A stretch of 64,000 bases of DNA, taken from assembly GCA_947476625.1 (NCBI GenBank), contig CANJRA010000010.1, positions 1-64,000 on the forward strand, read 5' to 3'. Below, one piece after another: positions 37,781-47,402 of the stretch (within the stretch, counting starts at the first letter, position 1; each line of letters begins with the position of its first letter). A program made the translations under genes and the position numbers. The notes under the pieces were generated by a model. That model was given only the letters and a program-made list of their open reading frames with translations, ran no database searches and had not been told where the DNA came from. Source of the DNA: Fidelibacterota bacterium. Lineage in GTDB: Bacteria; Pseudomonadota; Alphaproteobacteria; Rhodospirillales; Rhodospirillaceae.

Positions 37781-38830
37781 ATGAGCACTTCCACGAAGCA
37801 ATCCACGGCGACGCAATCCCCTATACTCCGGGCCATGGCCGTCGATGAAGACGTCGCTGGCGCGCGCCTGGATAAATGGCTCGCGGGAAAATTGCCGGAC
37901 ATTTCGCGTTCACGCCTCAAAATCCTTATTGAGGACGGCGCCGTCAGCGTCGGGGGTGCAACCGAGCGCGATCCGGCCTACCGTGTCAAAGCCCGAGAGA
38001 ACGTCAAAATTTATTTGCCCGCGGTCGTTGACGCGACGCCCGAGGCGCAGGAAATGGGGCTCGACGTAGTTTACGAAGATGCCGACCTGATCGTCATCAA
38101 CAAGCCCGTCGGCATGGTGGTTCACCCCGCCCCCGGCAACTACGACCAAACACTTGTAAACGGGCTGCTGGCCCACTGCGGCAGTTCTCTCGCGGGCATC
38201 GGCGGCGTGCGCAGACCGGGGATCGTTCATCGCATCGACAAAGACACCAGCGGGCTCTTGGTCACCGCCAAGACCGATGCCGCGCACGCGGGCCTATCGG
38301 CGCAGTTCGCCGCGCACACCATCGACCGCACCTACGATGCTATTGTCTGGGGCGCGCCATCTCCTCCCGCCGATCAAATTGAAGGCCCCGTCGGACGCAG
38401 CCGTCACAACCGCAAGAAAATGGCCATTGTGAAAAAGGGCGGTAAGGATGCGGAAACCGGCTATCGCACCATCACTAATTTCGGTGAACTTGCGACTCAC
38501 ATCCGCTGCAAACTCAAGACCGGGCGCACGCATCAGATCCGCGTCCACATGGCCAGCATCGCTCACCCTCTGATCGGCGATGCCACCTACGGCAGTAATC
38601 GCAGACGCTCCATGAAGGGCGTGCCGCCCGAACTTGCCGCACTGTTAAGGAGTTTCGCGCGGCAGGCCCTACACGCGGCGACACTGGGGTTTGTTCATCC
38701 GATAACCGGCAAAACGCTCCGCTTCCAAAGCGAGCCGCCGGAAGATTTTATGAATTTGCTGGAGAGCCTGACGGAATATGGCGCCGAGATGGATGCTCTC
38801 GCCGACGAGAATGACGATTACGATTACTAG
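37781..38830 (+). CDS. rluD: 23S rRNA pseudouridine synthase, RluA/RluD family
   Basis: Isomerises uridines in 23S rRNA helix 69 (RluD function inferred from family and context). It has 349 residues: an N-terminal S4 RNA-binding domain (ARLDKWLAGKLPDISRSRLK, about 28), the start of the catalytic domain DLIVINKPVGMVVHPAPG, and the active-site motif HRIDKDTSGLLV (catalytic Asp, about 150). KTGRTHQIRVHMASI and HPLIGDATYG follow. An acidic tail (DALADENDDYDY) ends it. ATG 37835 is an alternative start. In relatives rpoH often follows; here the next gene is the unrelated membrane-protein gene on the other strand. Confidence 0.93.
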   Translation: MSTSTKQSTATQSPILRAMAVDEDVAGARLDKWLAGKLPDISRSRLKILIEDGAVSVGGATERDPAYRVKARENVKIYLPAVVDATPEAQEMGLDVVYEDADLIVINKPVGMVVHPAPGNYDQTLVNGLLAHCGSSLAGIGGVRRPGIVHRIDKDTSGLLVTAKTDAAHAGLSAQFAAHTIDRTYDAIVWGAPSPPADQIEGPVGRSRHNRKKMAIVKKGGKDAETGYRTITNFGELATHIRCKLKTGRTHQIRVHMASIAHPLIGDATYGSNRRRSMKGVPPELAALLRSFARQALHAATLGFVHPITGKTLRFQSEPPEDFMNLLESLTEYGAEMDALADENDDYDY

Positions 38831-38833
38831 CGA

Positions 38834-39337
38834 TTATCGTTTTGCGCCGGGCTCGGCCATCGCGACAGCAGCTGCGGCGGCATCAGCCGCGGCTTTGCCT
38901 TCTGGCTCATAAACCGATTCCACGTCCGGTCCCCATTTCATCACCAGCTCTTTTTGCTGTGCGCGCATCGCGGTGATGCGATTACCGGCCGTCATGGTCA
39001 TGACCGCGCTGACAACTGCCGGAGTCGTAGAATAAATCGCCCAGCCGAAAAGCGCTGCGCCGTAGAGCATCATCCACGCAAAGACATTCGTGATGATCCC
39101 CAGCGCCACCTGCACCGTATGTCCCTGTGCCCAAAGGTCGGCAAGATAGGGCGCGGTACCGGCTAGATTCATGACTCCTACCGTGATCCCGCCGTAATGC
39201 CCCTTGCCGCGCTCCATGATGAACGCGACGCCCATCGGCACCAACGCAACCGCCAGCACGATGACCGTCGGAATGATCATTAAGCCGATCGGAATTGCCA
39301 GCATGACGTAGAGAAAAGCAGTGCTGCGTTTTTTCAT
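38834..39337 (-). CDS. Membrane protein of unknown function beside the pseudokinase
   Basis: A 167-residue membrane protein with an N-terminal hydrophobic region (about 8-40, FLYVMLAIPIGLMIIPTVIV), a short loop with GKGHYGGITVGVMNLAGTAP, and a second hydrophobic region (about 75-115). The C-terminal third is soluble and Ala-rich. No known family is recognised. It starts 10 bases after the end of the pseudokinase frame and on the same strand, so the two were probably an operon and may work together at the membrane. Its own frame is intact. Confidence 0.7.
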   Translation of the reverse strand: MKKRSTAFLYVMLAIPIGLMIIPTVIVLAVALVPMGVAFIMERGKGHYGGITVGVMNLAGTAPYLADLWAQGHTVQVALGIITNVFAWMMLYGAALFGWAIYSTTPAVVSAVMTMTAGNRITAMRAQQKELVMKWGPDVESVYEPEGKAAADAAAAAVAMAEPGAKR

Positions 39338-39347
39338 CGCACGGGCC

Positions 39348-41506
39348 TCACAACAGCTTGCCCATGATGACGATCAGGAAGGTAATAAACATGATGATCG
39401 TCGCCACGACTGCACCCGATTGGCGGCCGAGTTTGATGGCCGATTCTTGCCGGTCGATCTGGCCATGCTCAAAATTGTAAATCATCTTTTCAGCGGCGGC
39501 GTATTCAGCCTTGGCCCAGGCGAAACCTTCGCCGTCACGCTGCCGTTCTTCCGGATTATCGAGATAATTATAAAGTTCTGCCAGGTTTCCCTTGCGCACC
39601 AGCTTGGGGATTTCTTTCTCAAGGTCTTTGCGCTTGTTCCGGTTCTGATAGCTGTTGATCACGGGGGCCATGAGCCCGCCAACCCAACCTGCCAAACCAT
39701 AAAGCGCTTCGGGACCAAGCCGCCATTGCACTATGGCCAGCATGCTCAGCATGCCGATCGTCGCGCGATCAGGGCGCGGATCGTTCATTGAATCGATTTG
39801 AGTGCCGGTTCCCTTGGCATAGCGCGCACGTAGAAAGGCCGCAATGTGGCGATCCACCGGCCATAGTTTTGTATTGGCGTTCTTGGTCGCTGCATCAAGC
39901 GCCGGCAACACGCCCTTCACTTCCATGATGTACTGGGCTTCGATGAGCGGGCTCATGCATGGTTGCCACTCGTTCAATTCGTACACGCATCGCTCGATGC
40001 CTGCGCCGGAATTAGGATCTTTGAGATAGTTCTTTAGATCGCGGAATACGCCTTCGAATTGTTGGAAGTCCGCATTGGTCTTGGACTGCACGCCGATCCA
40101 ATGCCGCCAGAAGTCGCGCGTGATGAACTCGGAATACGGTTGAAGTTTTTGTTTACGCAGCATAGCGATCGCCAGCGACTGTCCGAAGCCTTCGACAAAA
40201 ACCCGGAAGTCGCGATAGCGTACCGGTGCTTTAGTATCGAGCAGCATCAATACCCGTGGGTAATGATGTCGTCCGTATCGGTCTTGTTGGCGCCCGCCAG
40301 GGCTGTCGTGCTTTTGATCGCCGTCGCAATGCCATCCGCCAGATCGTTGATTTCGTGACCGCGCCTGATCCAGATTTCCAACGTGCCGTCGGAGATAATC
40401 TGAATCGCTTTATCCCAATTCTGGTACATCGCCAGCGATAACGGCCGGATGGTATGGAACTCTTGATCTGCGAACCGGATGGGGCGTTGCGCAGCCGATT
40501 CCGGCTTCGCCTGGATCGGCGTCAGGCGCTTGCCGTTGAGCCACAAGTCGATGTTAGTCGCCGCCCAACGCTGTTCGGGATCGTCGGTGAGCAATCCGCG
40601 CAGACATTCGATCAACGCCACAGGCATGCGTTCTTCGCCTACCAGCGTAGCGTAGGAGCCCATTTGAATTTTGCGTTTGATGATGTCGGTATCCGGCACG
40701 CCCTGCAGCGGATTACGCCCGGTAGCGAGCATCAGAACCGAAGCACCGAAAGCATACATGTCGTCGCTGTAATTGCCGCCGCCGCGTCCCGAAGGCATCG
40801 CCATACCGGATTAAATCGTCTCCAGCACCACGGGCTGATCGTGCGCTGGCACGGTCGTCACGCAATCGCCCAACACGATCTTGGTGCGCTGCTCGTCCAT
40901 ATAATAAAGGTTGTCCGGGCGGATCGAGCGGTACGCGATTCCCTTGAGGCTAAGCTCTACCAGCGCATCGGCAATCGGCTTGATGATCGCGCGCGCGAAC
41001 TGGTGATCGGGAATTCGCTTGAAAGTCGCCGCCATGCTTTCCATGACGCGCCCGCCCAACGGACGATGATAGATCACGATCACACACTTACGAGTTATCG
41101 GCGGCCATTCGGCAACGCCCCAGTCGACCATGTGCAAGACCGCCGGAATCTCTAATCCCTTCAAGATACGCATCACACTGATGCGCGTCGGCATTTCCGG
41201 TTTGCAAACCAATGCGTAAAGCGGACGTCCTTCTTGTTTTTTGTCGGCGACTTCGTAAGCCAACGCGTTTGGCATATCGAGGCTGGCGATCGGACGATCG
41301 CAATAGATCGTGAAACGATCGCGCACGACAATGAAGCTGCCGCCGTTTTGTGGTCCCGGTTGAGGCGCAGGTTCAGGTTGCGCGGGTGCCGCTGCAGGCG
41401 GCTGTGCTGCCGCCGCAGGCTGAGCCCCGGGCGCGGGTGTGGTTGTAGGCGCCGCTGCAGGCGTACGCGCGAGCGCCGGTCTGAGGTCCGCAGCCGCTTC
41501 GGCCAT
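39348..41506 (-). pseudogene. Eukaryotic-like pseudokinase with C-terminal membrane helix, broken by a stop and a frameshift
   Basis: Three consecutive open pieces are one former gene. Piece 1 (40811-41506): Ala/Pro-rich linker, then a kinase N-lobe and catalytic-loop region. Piece 2 (40247-40804) continues in the same frame after a TAA at 40811-40813 with kinase C-lobe sequence (DDMYAFGASVLMLATGRNPL). Piece 3 (39348-40250), shifted by one frame near 40256, adds an alpha-helical region and a final membrane helix (VVATIIMFITFLIVIMG). Restored, it is about 719 residues. The catalytic HRD is YRS, followed by IRPDN, and DFG is GDC, so the ancestor was already a pseudokinase. The TAA could be a mutated GAA codon. 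Sequencing error cannot be excluded. Confidence 0.8.
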
Positions 41507-41653
41507 GGCGCAGCAGTCCTAAAAAAGGTCAGACCGGGTTCTGCCGATTCAGCTGACATTGTCCGGGAGAGCCCAGGCCAGCACAACGCTCTAACTAGGC
41601 TTGGGAATTACCTAATTACGGCTTAGGCCATCAAGGGGTCACCCAACCTTCGG

Positions 41654-42943
41654 TTAATCTGCGAAGGGGTCGCGAACCAAAATAGTGTCGTCACGCTCGG
41701 GACTTGTGGACAAAAGCGCCACCGGGGCCTCGATCAATTCCTCGATCCGGCGGATGTATTTGATGGCCTCGGCCGGCAGTTGAGCCCAGCTTCTGGCCCC
41801 TCGAGTCGAGCAATTCCAGCCGGTCATGGTCTCATAGATTGGCTTTACGACCGCCTGCAGACCCATGGCCGACGGCAGGCCCTGAACGCGTTTTCCGTTC
41901 AGCTCGTAACCGACGCAGACCTTAATCTCGGTAAGGGTATCGAGAACATCCAGCTTGGTCAGGGCAATGCCGCTGATGCCGCCGACCTTGATGGCCTGGC
42001 GTACCATAACCGCATCAAACCATCCGCAGCGGCGCTTGCGCCCGGTTACCGTACCGAACTCACGCCCACGTTCGCCCAGCAACTGGCCCACAGCGTCCGT
42101 CAGTTCGGTCGGAAATGGCCCCGCGCCGACGCGCGTGGTGTAAGCCTTGGTGATCCCCAGGACATACCCCACCGATCCTGGACCAATACCCGAACCGGCT
42201 GCGGCTTGGCCGGAAACGGTGTTCGAAGAGGTCACGAACGGATAGGTGCCATGGTCGACATCGAGCATCGCGCCTTGGGCACCTTCGAAGAGGATGCGTT
42301 TACGGTCCCGGCGAGCCTCCGCCATTGTTTCCCAGACCGGCACGGCGTAAGGCAGAATCTTCGGCGCGACTTCCTTGATCTGCGCGATCAATTCGGCGCC
42401 GTTGACCTCTTCCTGACCCAAGCCGCGCCACAGCGCGTTGTGGTGAAGCAACATGCGTTCGACCTTAGCGGTGATTGTGGCCTCATCAGCCAAATCACAT
42501 ACACGCAAAGCGCGGCGTGCAACTTTGTCCTCGTAAGCCGGGCCGATACCTCGGCCAGTTGTGCCGATCTGTCCGGCACCGGCGGCCGCTTCGCGCGCCT
42601 GATCGAGACGCCGATGCACAGGCAGGATCAAAGCCGCGTTGTCCGCGAGCTTCAAAATTTCGGGTGTGATTTTTACGCCCAGATCGCCAACGCGCTTAAT
42701 TTCATCCAGCAGGGCCCACGGATCGACCACGACGCCATTGCCGATGATCGACGGCTTGCCGCGCACGACGCCTGAAGGCAGCAATGAAAGTTTGTAGGTT
42801 TTGCCGTCGATGACCAAGGTATGGCCAGCGTTATGACCGCCCTGGAAACGCACCACCATATCGGCGCGCTCCGACAACCAATCGACGATCTTGCCTTTTC
42901 CTTCGTCGCCCCACTGAGAGCCGACGACCGCTACGTTACCCAT
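41654..42943 (-). CDS. purA: Adenylosuccinate synthetase
   Basis: Catalyses IMP + aspartate + GTP to adenylosuccinate, the first committed step to AMP. The 429-residue protein shows the P-loop-like [12 protein letters not shown] (about 12, catalytic Asp), [20 protein letters not shown] in two parts (GHNAGHT, catalytic His, and KLSLLPSG), [13 protein letters not shown] (about 130), [20 protein letters not shown] and [12 protein letters not shown]. It follows hisZ by 17 bases. Confidence 0.97.
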   Translation of the reverse strand: MGNVAVVGSQWGDEGKGKIVDWLSERADMVVRFQGGHNAGHTLVIDGKTYKLSLLPSGVVRGKPSIIGNGVVVDPWALLDEIKRVGDLGVKITPEILKLADNAALILPVHRRLDQAREAAAGAGQIGTTGRGIGPAYEDKVARRALRVCDLADEATITAKVERMLLHHNALWRGLGQEEVNGAELIAQIKEVAPKILPYAVPVWETMAEARRDRKRILFEGAQGAMLDVDHGTYPFVTSSNTVSGQAAAGSGIGPGSVGYVLGITKAYTTRVGAGPFPTELTDAVGQLLGERGREFGTVTGRKRRCGWFDAVMVRQAIKVGGISGIALTKLDVLDTLTEIKVCVGYELNGKRVQGLPSAMGLQAVVKPIYETMTGWNCSTRGARSWAQLPAEAIKYIRRIEELIEAPVALLSTSPERDDTILVRDPFAD

Positions 42944-42960
42944 CTGATACGCCGTCCTTA

Positions 42961-44109
42961 TTACTTCGCCGCGACCTCTCTCGCCGTGTCACCGGCGAGG
43001 ACGTGCGAACACCCCAGTTTTTTTGCCTCAGCTCCATCGTCGCTTGTCTTTACAAGTCCCGCAACTACGCGCCAGCCCTTGACGTGCCAGGCGGCGACCG
43101 TCGTGCGCGGCGTACCGAAAGGAACATACAAGCTCCAGCTCGGCGCACTGCGCGGAACAACGGACAGCAGTGTATCTACCAGCAACGTCGCGCCCGTCGC
43201 GGTCTCGGTTCCGTTGGACAGCGTCAGCGTATAACGCCCACCTCGGCCTAGCTCGCGCTGCGATCCGCGCGCAAAGACCGAGAAAGTAACGCCCGTATGA
43301 TATTCAAAGCCGCGGTTCTCGACGGCATCAACCGTCAGCAGCAGATTAGGCGCCGCCGCGCGGACCCCTTCGGCCACATCGACTAATTTCTGCCATTCGG
43401 CTTTCGCCGCCGCCGGCAGAGTCAATTGCGCGACGCGACGCGAGGCTTCCACAAACGGTCCGGAGGCATCGACCAGCGCCGTCAGCAAAGTACCGGCGCT
43501 ACCGCCCGAAGCTTTGATTTCTGCAACATCTTTGTGATCCAACGCCGCGCGCAGGCGTTCGGCATCGGATGCAGGATGAGCGGCGAGAATCGCAGGTACA
43601 AGTGTGGGCAGCCCGAGGTCGATACTGACGTCGGCAACGCCCAAAGCCTGCAAGGCTTCCGCGACAACGACAATAGCTTCGGCATCAGCGGCGCCTGACT
43701 CAGCGCCGATCAATTCAATGCCGGCCTGAGAAAACTGCCGTTCAGGTTCTAACTGACTGCCCTTCACGCGCAGCACCTGCCCCGCGTACATCAGGCGCAA
43801 GGGGCGTGGTGCGCTGGCCAGGCGGGTGGCGGCGATACGGGCAATCTGCGTGGTGATGTCGGCGCGCACACCCAGCATCCGGTTCGAGACCGGATCGAGC
43901 ATGCGGAAAATCCGCGATGCCAGCGCAGTACCCACCCCGGACAGCAGGGTGTCCTCGAATTCCACGAGCGGCGGATTCACCAAGGAATAGCCATTGGCGC
44001 CAAAGCTTTTCTTGAGCCGATCGACCACGTCCGACTCAAAGCCGGCGTCGGGCGGCAACATGTCGCGCAGGCCTTCGGGCAGCAGTGTTCTGGAGGTGGT
44101 ATCGCTCAT
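42961..44109 (-). CDS. hisZ: ATP phosphoribosyltransferase regulatory subunit
   Basis: HisRS-like paralogue that activates the short form of HisG, the first enzyme of histidine synthesis. From ATG 44109 it has 382 residues with the class II core: [11 protein letters not shown] (about 12), [31 protein letters not shown] (motif 2 region), [14 protein letters not shown] and GRGGRYT (motif 3 region). HisRS histidine-binding residues are only partly preserved, and the anticodon domain is missing. hisG is not within the window. It is followed directly by purA, tying histidine and purine synthesis together. Confidence 0.9.
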   Translation of the reverse strand: MSDTTSRTLLPEGLRDMLPPDAGFESDVVDRLKKSFGANGYSLVNPPLVEFEDTLLSGVGTALASRIFRMLDPVSNRMLGVRADITTQIARIAATRLASAPRPLRLMYAGQVLRVKGSQLEPERQFSQAGIELIGAESGAADAEAIVVVAEALQALGVADVSIDLGLPTLVPAILAAHPASDAERLRAALDHKDVAEIKASGGSAGTLLTALVDASGPFVEASRRVAQLTLPAAAKAEWQKLVDVAEGVRAAAPNLLLTVDAVENRGFEYHTGVTFSVFARGSQRELGRGGRYTLTLSNGTETATGATLLVDTLLSVVPRSAPSWSLYVPFGTPRTTVAAWHVKGWRVVAGLVKTSDDGAEAKKLGCSHVLAGDTAREVAAK

Positions 44110-44256
44110 GGGTGTTCTGCTGGAATGGAAACGGCGGGCGGTTATACGCTGCGGCTGTCTCAGCAACAAGGAAAACGCACCGCTTTGGCGTGAATTCCAC
44201 CAGCCGGGGTGGACTATAACGTCTTGAAATCAAAGACTTCCGTTAAATAACTTCTG

Positions 44257-44563
44257 TTATCGGCGCGATTTGCGGACAGGGATTCGGAACTGCTGAGATT
44301 CGTACTTAGCCCGCGCGCGCTGGATATCGCGCTGTGCCAGAACCAGCACAACCGCCACCCCGGCCGATGGCGGGCATGGCCGCGCTGAAAAGCGCACGGA
44401 CCTGGTCCATACCCTCAAGGCCGGCCGCGCCGCCGAAGGGGGTTTGAAACAAGCCGACAATCACCACGGCAGCCGCGATGCCAATACGCATACGTAAAGT
44501 CATGCGGATTTTGGCCAGATCAGTGGCCAGTTCCAGTTCTGCGCGGCGTGGATTGATCTGCAT
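44257..44563 (-). pseudogene. Small membrane-protein gene with a one-base insertion
   Basis: ATG 44563 opens a frame with a charged N-terminus (INPRRAELELATDLAKIRMT), a membrane helix (IGIAAAVVIVGLF) and a second weak one. Near 44358-44366 the frame becomes nonsense (GRGGGCAGSG), while the neighbouring frame continues sensibly as VAVVLVLAQRDIQRARAKYE and ends RKSRR at 44257. Removing one base restores a protein of about 101 residues with a second helix. The family is not recognised. Either a genuine lesion or a sequencing error in a GGCCGGGG tract explains it. Confidence 0.6.
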
Positions 44564-44716
44564 GCGCCAATATTAACGCTGAAAACGCCTCGGCTCTATC
44601 CAAAAGGCGTAGCTATTTGTGGGCGTATATACCTTTGCACAGAATACTTTTACGGCTAACTGCGCAAATATTCCCTTGTCGAAACGGTGCTCACACAAAG
44701 GAAAAAACGAAACGAA

Positions 44717-44792
44717 AGGCCGGGTCACGATCTGTCACTTCAACCGCAGGCTCCCCCTCCTTGCAACCGAAGTGAAAAGTCGGACCCGGCCT
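44717..44792 (-). terminator. Long structured hairpin after serA (terminator or small RNA)
   Basis: A 10-base-pair perfect stem (44717-44726 with 44783-44792, AGGCCGGGTC) encloses a second 7-base-pair stem (44735-44741 with 44769-44775, TCACTTC). On the minus strand it is followed by TTCGTTTCGTTTTTTC, so it can terminate serA, whose stop lies 21 bases earlier. It is larger than ordinary terminators; the loop is CTCCCCCTCC on plus and its complement on minus (see findings). The rest of 44564-44812 shows no gene. Confidence 0.6.
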
Positions 44793-44812
44793 GATTACTT
44801 TAAAACACCGCT

Positions 44813-46396
44813 CTAGAACGCCAGACTTTGTGCCTGCTTCACGTGAGGCAAAGCCCTTACCTTCCCCAGCAATTCCTCATTCACCGCCTGATCGAGCTGC
44901 AACAACGCAATCGCGTTGCCGCCGCTTTTCGCCCGGCCCAGATGGAACGAGGCAATATTCACACCCGCCTGTCCTAAGGTCGTGCCCAGGGCCCCGATAA
45001 AGCCCGGCTTATCGGTATTCGTCACATAGAGCATGTTCGGACCGACTTCAGCCTCGATGTGAATAGAATCGATATCCACCAGACGCGGCGCATTGCCGCC
45101 AAACAGCGTGCCGGAAACCGACGATGTTCCTTTATCGGTCGTGACCGTGAGCGTGATCAGCGTTTGATAGAAGTCATTTCTATCACGTTTGACTTCGGTA
45201 ATTTTAATGTCGCGTTCGCGCGCAATGGTCGGGGCGTTGACCATGTTGACGCTTTCCATCAGCGGGCTCATCAGGCCCTCCAACAGAATCGACGTCAGCG
45301 GGCGTGTGTTGAGTTCCGCGACATGCCCGGAATACTCCACCGTCACAGCTTTCAAACCCGCCTGCACCAACTGACCGGCGAAGCTGCCGAGTTCTTCCGA
45401 AAGGCGCATGTAAGGTTTCAGCTTCGGCGCGTCTTCCGCCGAGACCGAGGCCATATTGAGCGCATTGGTAACCGCGCCAGACAAGAGATAGTCGGAAATT
45501 TGCTCTGCCACTTGCAGCGCGACGTTTTCTTGCGCCTCATTGGTCGAAGCCCCCAAGTGCGGCGTGCAGACCACTTGCTCCATGCCGAACAGTGGATTGG
45601 CCTTGGCGGGCTCTTCCTCGAATACATCGAGCGCCGCACCGGCCACCTGCCCACTTTCGATTGCAGCTTTCAGGTCGGCTTCGTTCACCAGACCGCCGCG
45701 CGCGCAATTGATAATACGTACACCCTTTTTCATCTTGGCGAAGGATTTGGCGCTGATGATACCGCGCGTATTGTCGGTGAGCGGTGTATGCAGCGTGATG
45801 AAATCGGCCCGCGCGAAGATGGCCTCAAGGTCGGCCTTCTCTACGCCCAAATCGCGCGCGCGCTCTTCCGAGAGATACGGATCGAATGCCAGCACTTTCA
45901 TCTTCAGGCCCAGCGCGCGGTCGGCGACGATGGAACCGATATTGCCGCAACCGATAACGCCCAGCGTCTTGCCGTACAATTCCACGCCCATGAACTTATT
46001 TTTTTCCCATTTTCCCGCGTGCGTCGACGCACTGGCCGTGGGAATGTCCCGTGCCAGCGCCATCATCATTGAGATGGCGTGCTCGGCGGTGGTGATAGCA
46101 TTACCGAAGGGCGTATTCATCACGACCACGCCGCGCGATGTCGCGGCTTCGACGTCGACGTTATCGACACCGATCCCCGCGCGACCGACGACTTTTAGGT
46201 TCGGCGCTGCCGCAAGAACTGCTGCCGTAACCTTGGTATTGGAGCGAATGGCAAGACCATCGTAGTCTTTGATGATCGCCAGTAATTCCTCGGGTTTGAG
46301 GCCGGTTTTGATATCGACGTCGATGCCGCGGTTCTTGAAAATTTCCACGGCAGCCGCACTGAGCTTATCGCTGATCAAGACTTTCGGTTTCGCCAC
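44813..46396 (-). CDS. serA: D-3-phosphoglycerate dehydrogenase
   Basis: Oxidises 3-phosphoglycerate to 3-phosphohydroxypyruvate, the first step of serine synthesis. The 527-residue long form has the NAD-binding GVIGCGNIGSIVADRALG (about 147), catalytic Arg in INCARGGLVNE, Glu, and His in CTPHLGASTNEA (about 282). An intervening domain (about 320-450) and a C-terminal ACT domain (about 455-527; TDKPGFIGALGTTLGQAGVN) follow, the likely site of serine feedback. It ends the serC-rarD-serA run, 48 bases after rarD. Confidence 0.96.
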   Translation of the reverse strand: MAKPKVLISDKLSAAAVEIFKNRGIDVDIKTGLKPEELLAIIKDYDGLAIRSNTKVTAAVLAAAPNLKVVGRAGIGVDNVDVEAATSRGVVVMNTPFGNAITTAEHAISMMMALARDIPTASASTHAGKWEKNKFMGVELYGKTLGVIGCGNIGSIVADRALGLKMKVLAFDPYLSEERARDLGVEKADLEAIFARADFITLHTPLTDNTRGIISAKSFAKMKKGVRIINCARGGLVNEADLKAAIESGQVAGAALDVFEEEPAKANPLFGMEQVVCTPHLGASTNEAQENVALQVAEQISDYLLSGAVTNALNMASVSAEDAPKLKPYMRLSEELGSFAGQLVQAGLKAVTVEYSGHVAELNTRPLTSILLEGLMSPLMESVNMVNAPTIARERDIKITEVKRDRNDFYQTLITLTVTTDKGTSSVSGTLFGGNAPRLVDIDSIHIEAEVGPNMLYVTNTDKPGFIGALGTTLGQAGVNIASFHLGRAKSGGNAIALLQLDQAVNEELLGKVRALPHVKQAQSLAF

Positions 46397-46444
46397 GTTC
46401 CACCCCCTATGTTATTTCGCCTGTATCGCTCCCAGTTCGTCGTT

Positions 46445-47392
46445 TCAGCTCGCGCGCGACGCCGTTAAACGGCTGCATGCCGCGCGGATATAAGCAAAAC
46501 CTCTGCCCTCCAAGGCCACAATAATCAGCGCCGACCAAATCAGCGCGAAGGAATAAAAATCGGCTTCGGTGAATTTCTCCTTGAACCCGAACACGGCCAA
46601 CAACAGCGTGATGGACGGCGCTAGATACTGCAAGAACCCCAGCGTCGTCATGCGCACAAGGCGCGCGCCCGCTGCAAACAGGCCTAACGGAATGGCGGTG
46701 AGCGGCCCCGTTAAAACAATCAAGATATCCGACGTCACGTTACCGGCGAGAAACGGTGCTGTGCCGGCGATCTGCCACCACACGGCAAATGCCAGCGCGA
46801 ACGGAAACATAACGCTGGTTTCCACCAGCAATCCATCGAGCGGCGCGATATCGGCCATTTTACGAAAATATCCGTAGAGCGCGAACGATCCCCCGAGACT
46901 AACCGCCATCCAAGGCAAATGCCCGAGATACGCAATATGCAAAACAAGCGCGAGGCTTGCGAGCCCAATGCAAAACCACCGCAGCTTGGAGATACGCTCG
47001 CCGAAAAATACCAACCCGAGGGCAAACGAGATCAGCGGCGTGATGTAATACCCAAGCGCGGTTTCCACCAATTGGTTGGTCGCAACGCAATAGAGATAGA
47101 TCGTCCAGTTTGCTGTAATCAGAACACTGGTCACGACCAGCGTAACAAGCGTGCGCCGGTTTTTGATGGACCTGAGAAGCCGCGGCAAGTGCCCCTGAAG
47201 TGCAAGCGCCAAGGAAATGAACACGACGGTCCAGAGGATACGGTAGACCGTTGCCGCCAGCGCCGACATCTCCGGCAACGCCCGCCAGAACACCGGCACA
47301 GTCCCCCAGATGCCGTAGGACGTCATGGCATAAAGAATGCCTTTCCGCTCCTCTGGATGTTCTCGGAGGGTCTGTGCCGCCGCGTCAGTCAT
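46445..47392 (-). CDS. rarD: EamA-family transporter RarD
   Basis: A 315-residue inner-membrane DMT-superfamily permease with about ten helices and no soluble domain. RarD features are GILYAMTSYGIWGTVPVFWR near the start, ANWTIYLYCVATNQLVETAL (about 108) and GYYITPLISFALGLVFFGER. E. coli RarD confers chloramphenicol tolerance, but its natural substrate is unknown. Here it sits between serC and serA on the same strand (10 and 48 bases away), so it is probably co-transcribed with serine synthesis; a role in amino-acid-related export is inference. Confidence 0.9.
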   Translation of the reverse strand: MTDAAAQTLREHPEERKGILYAMTSYGIWGTVPVFWRALPEMSALAATVYRILWTVVFISLALALQGHLPRLLRSIKNRRTLVTLVVTSVLITANWTIYLYCVATNQLVETALGYYITPLISFALGLVFFGERISKLRWFCIGLASLALVLHIAYLGHLPWMAVSLGGSFALYGYFRKMADIAPLDGLLVETSVMFPFALAFAVWWQIAGTAPFLAGNVTSDILIVLTGPLTAIPLGLFAAGARLVRMTTLGFLQYLAPSITLLLAVFGFKEKFTEADFYSFALIWSALIIVALEGRGFAYIRAACSRLTASRAS

Positions 47393-47402
47393 TCATGCAC
47401 GA

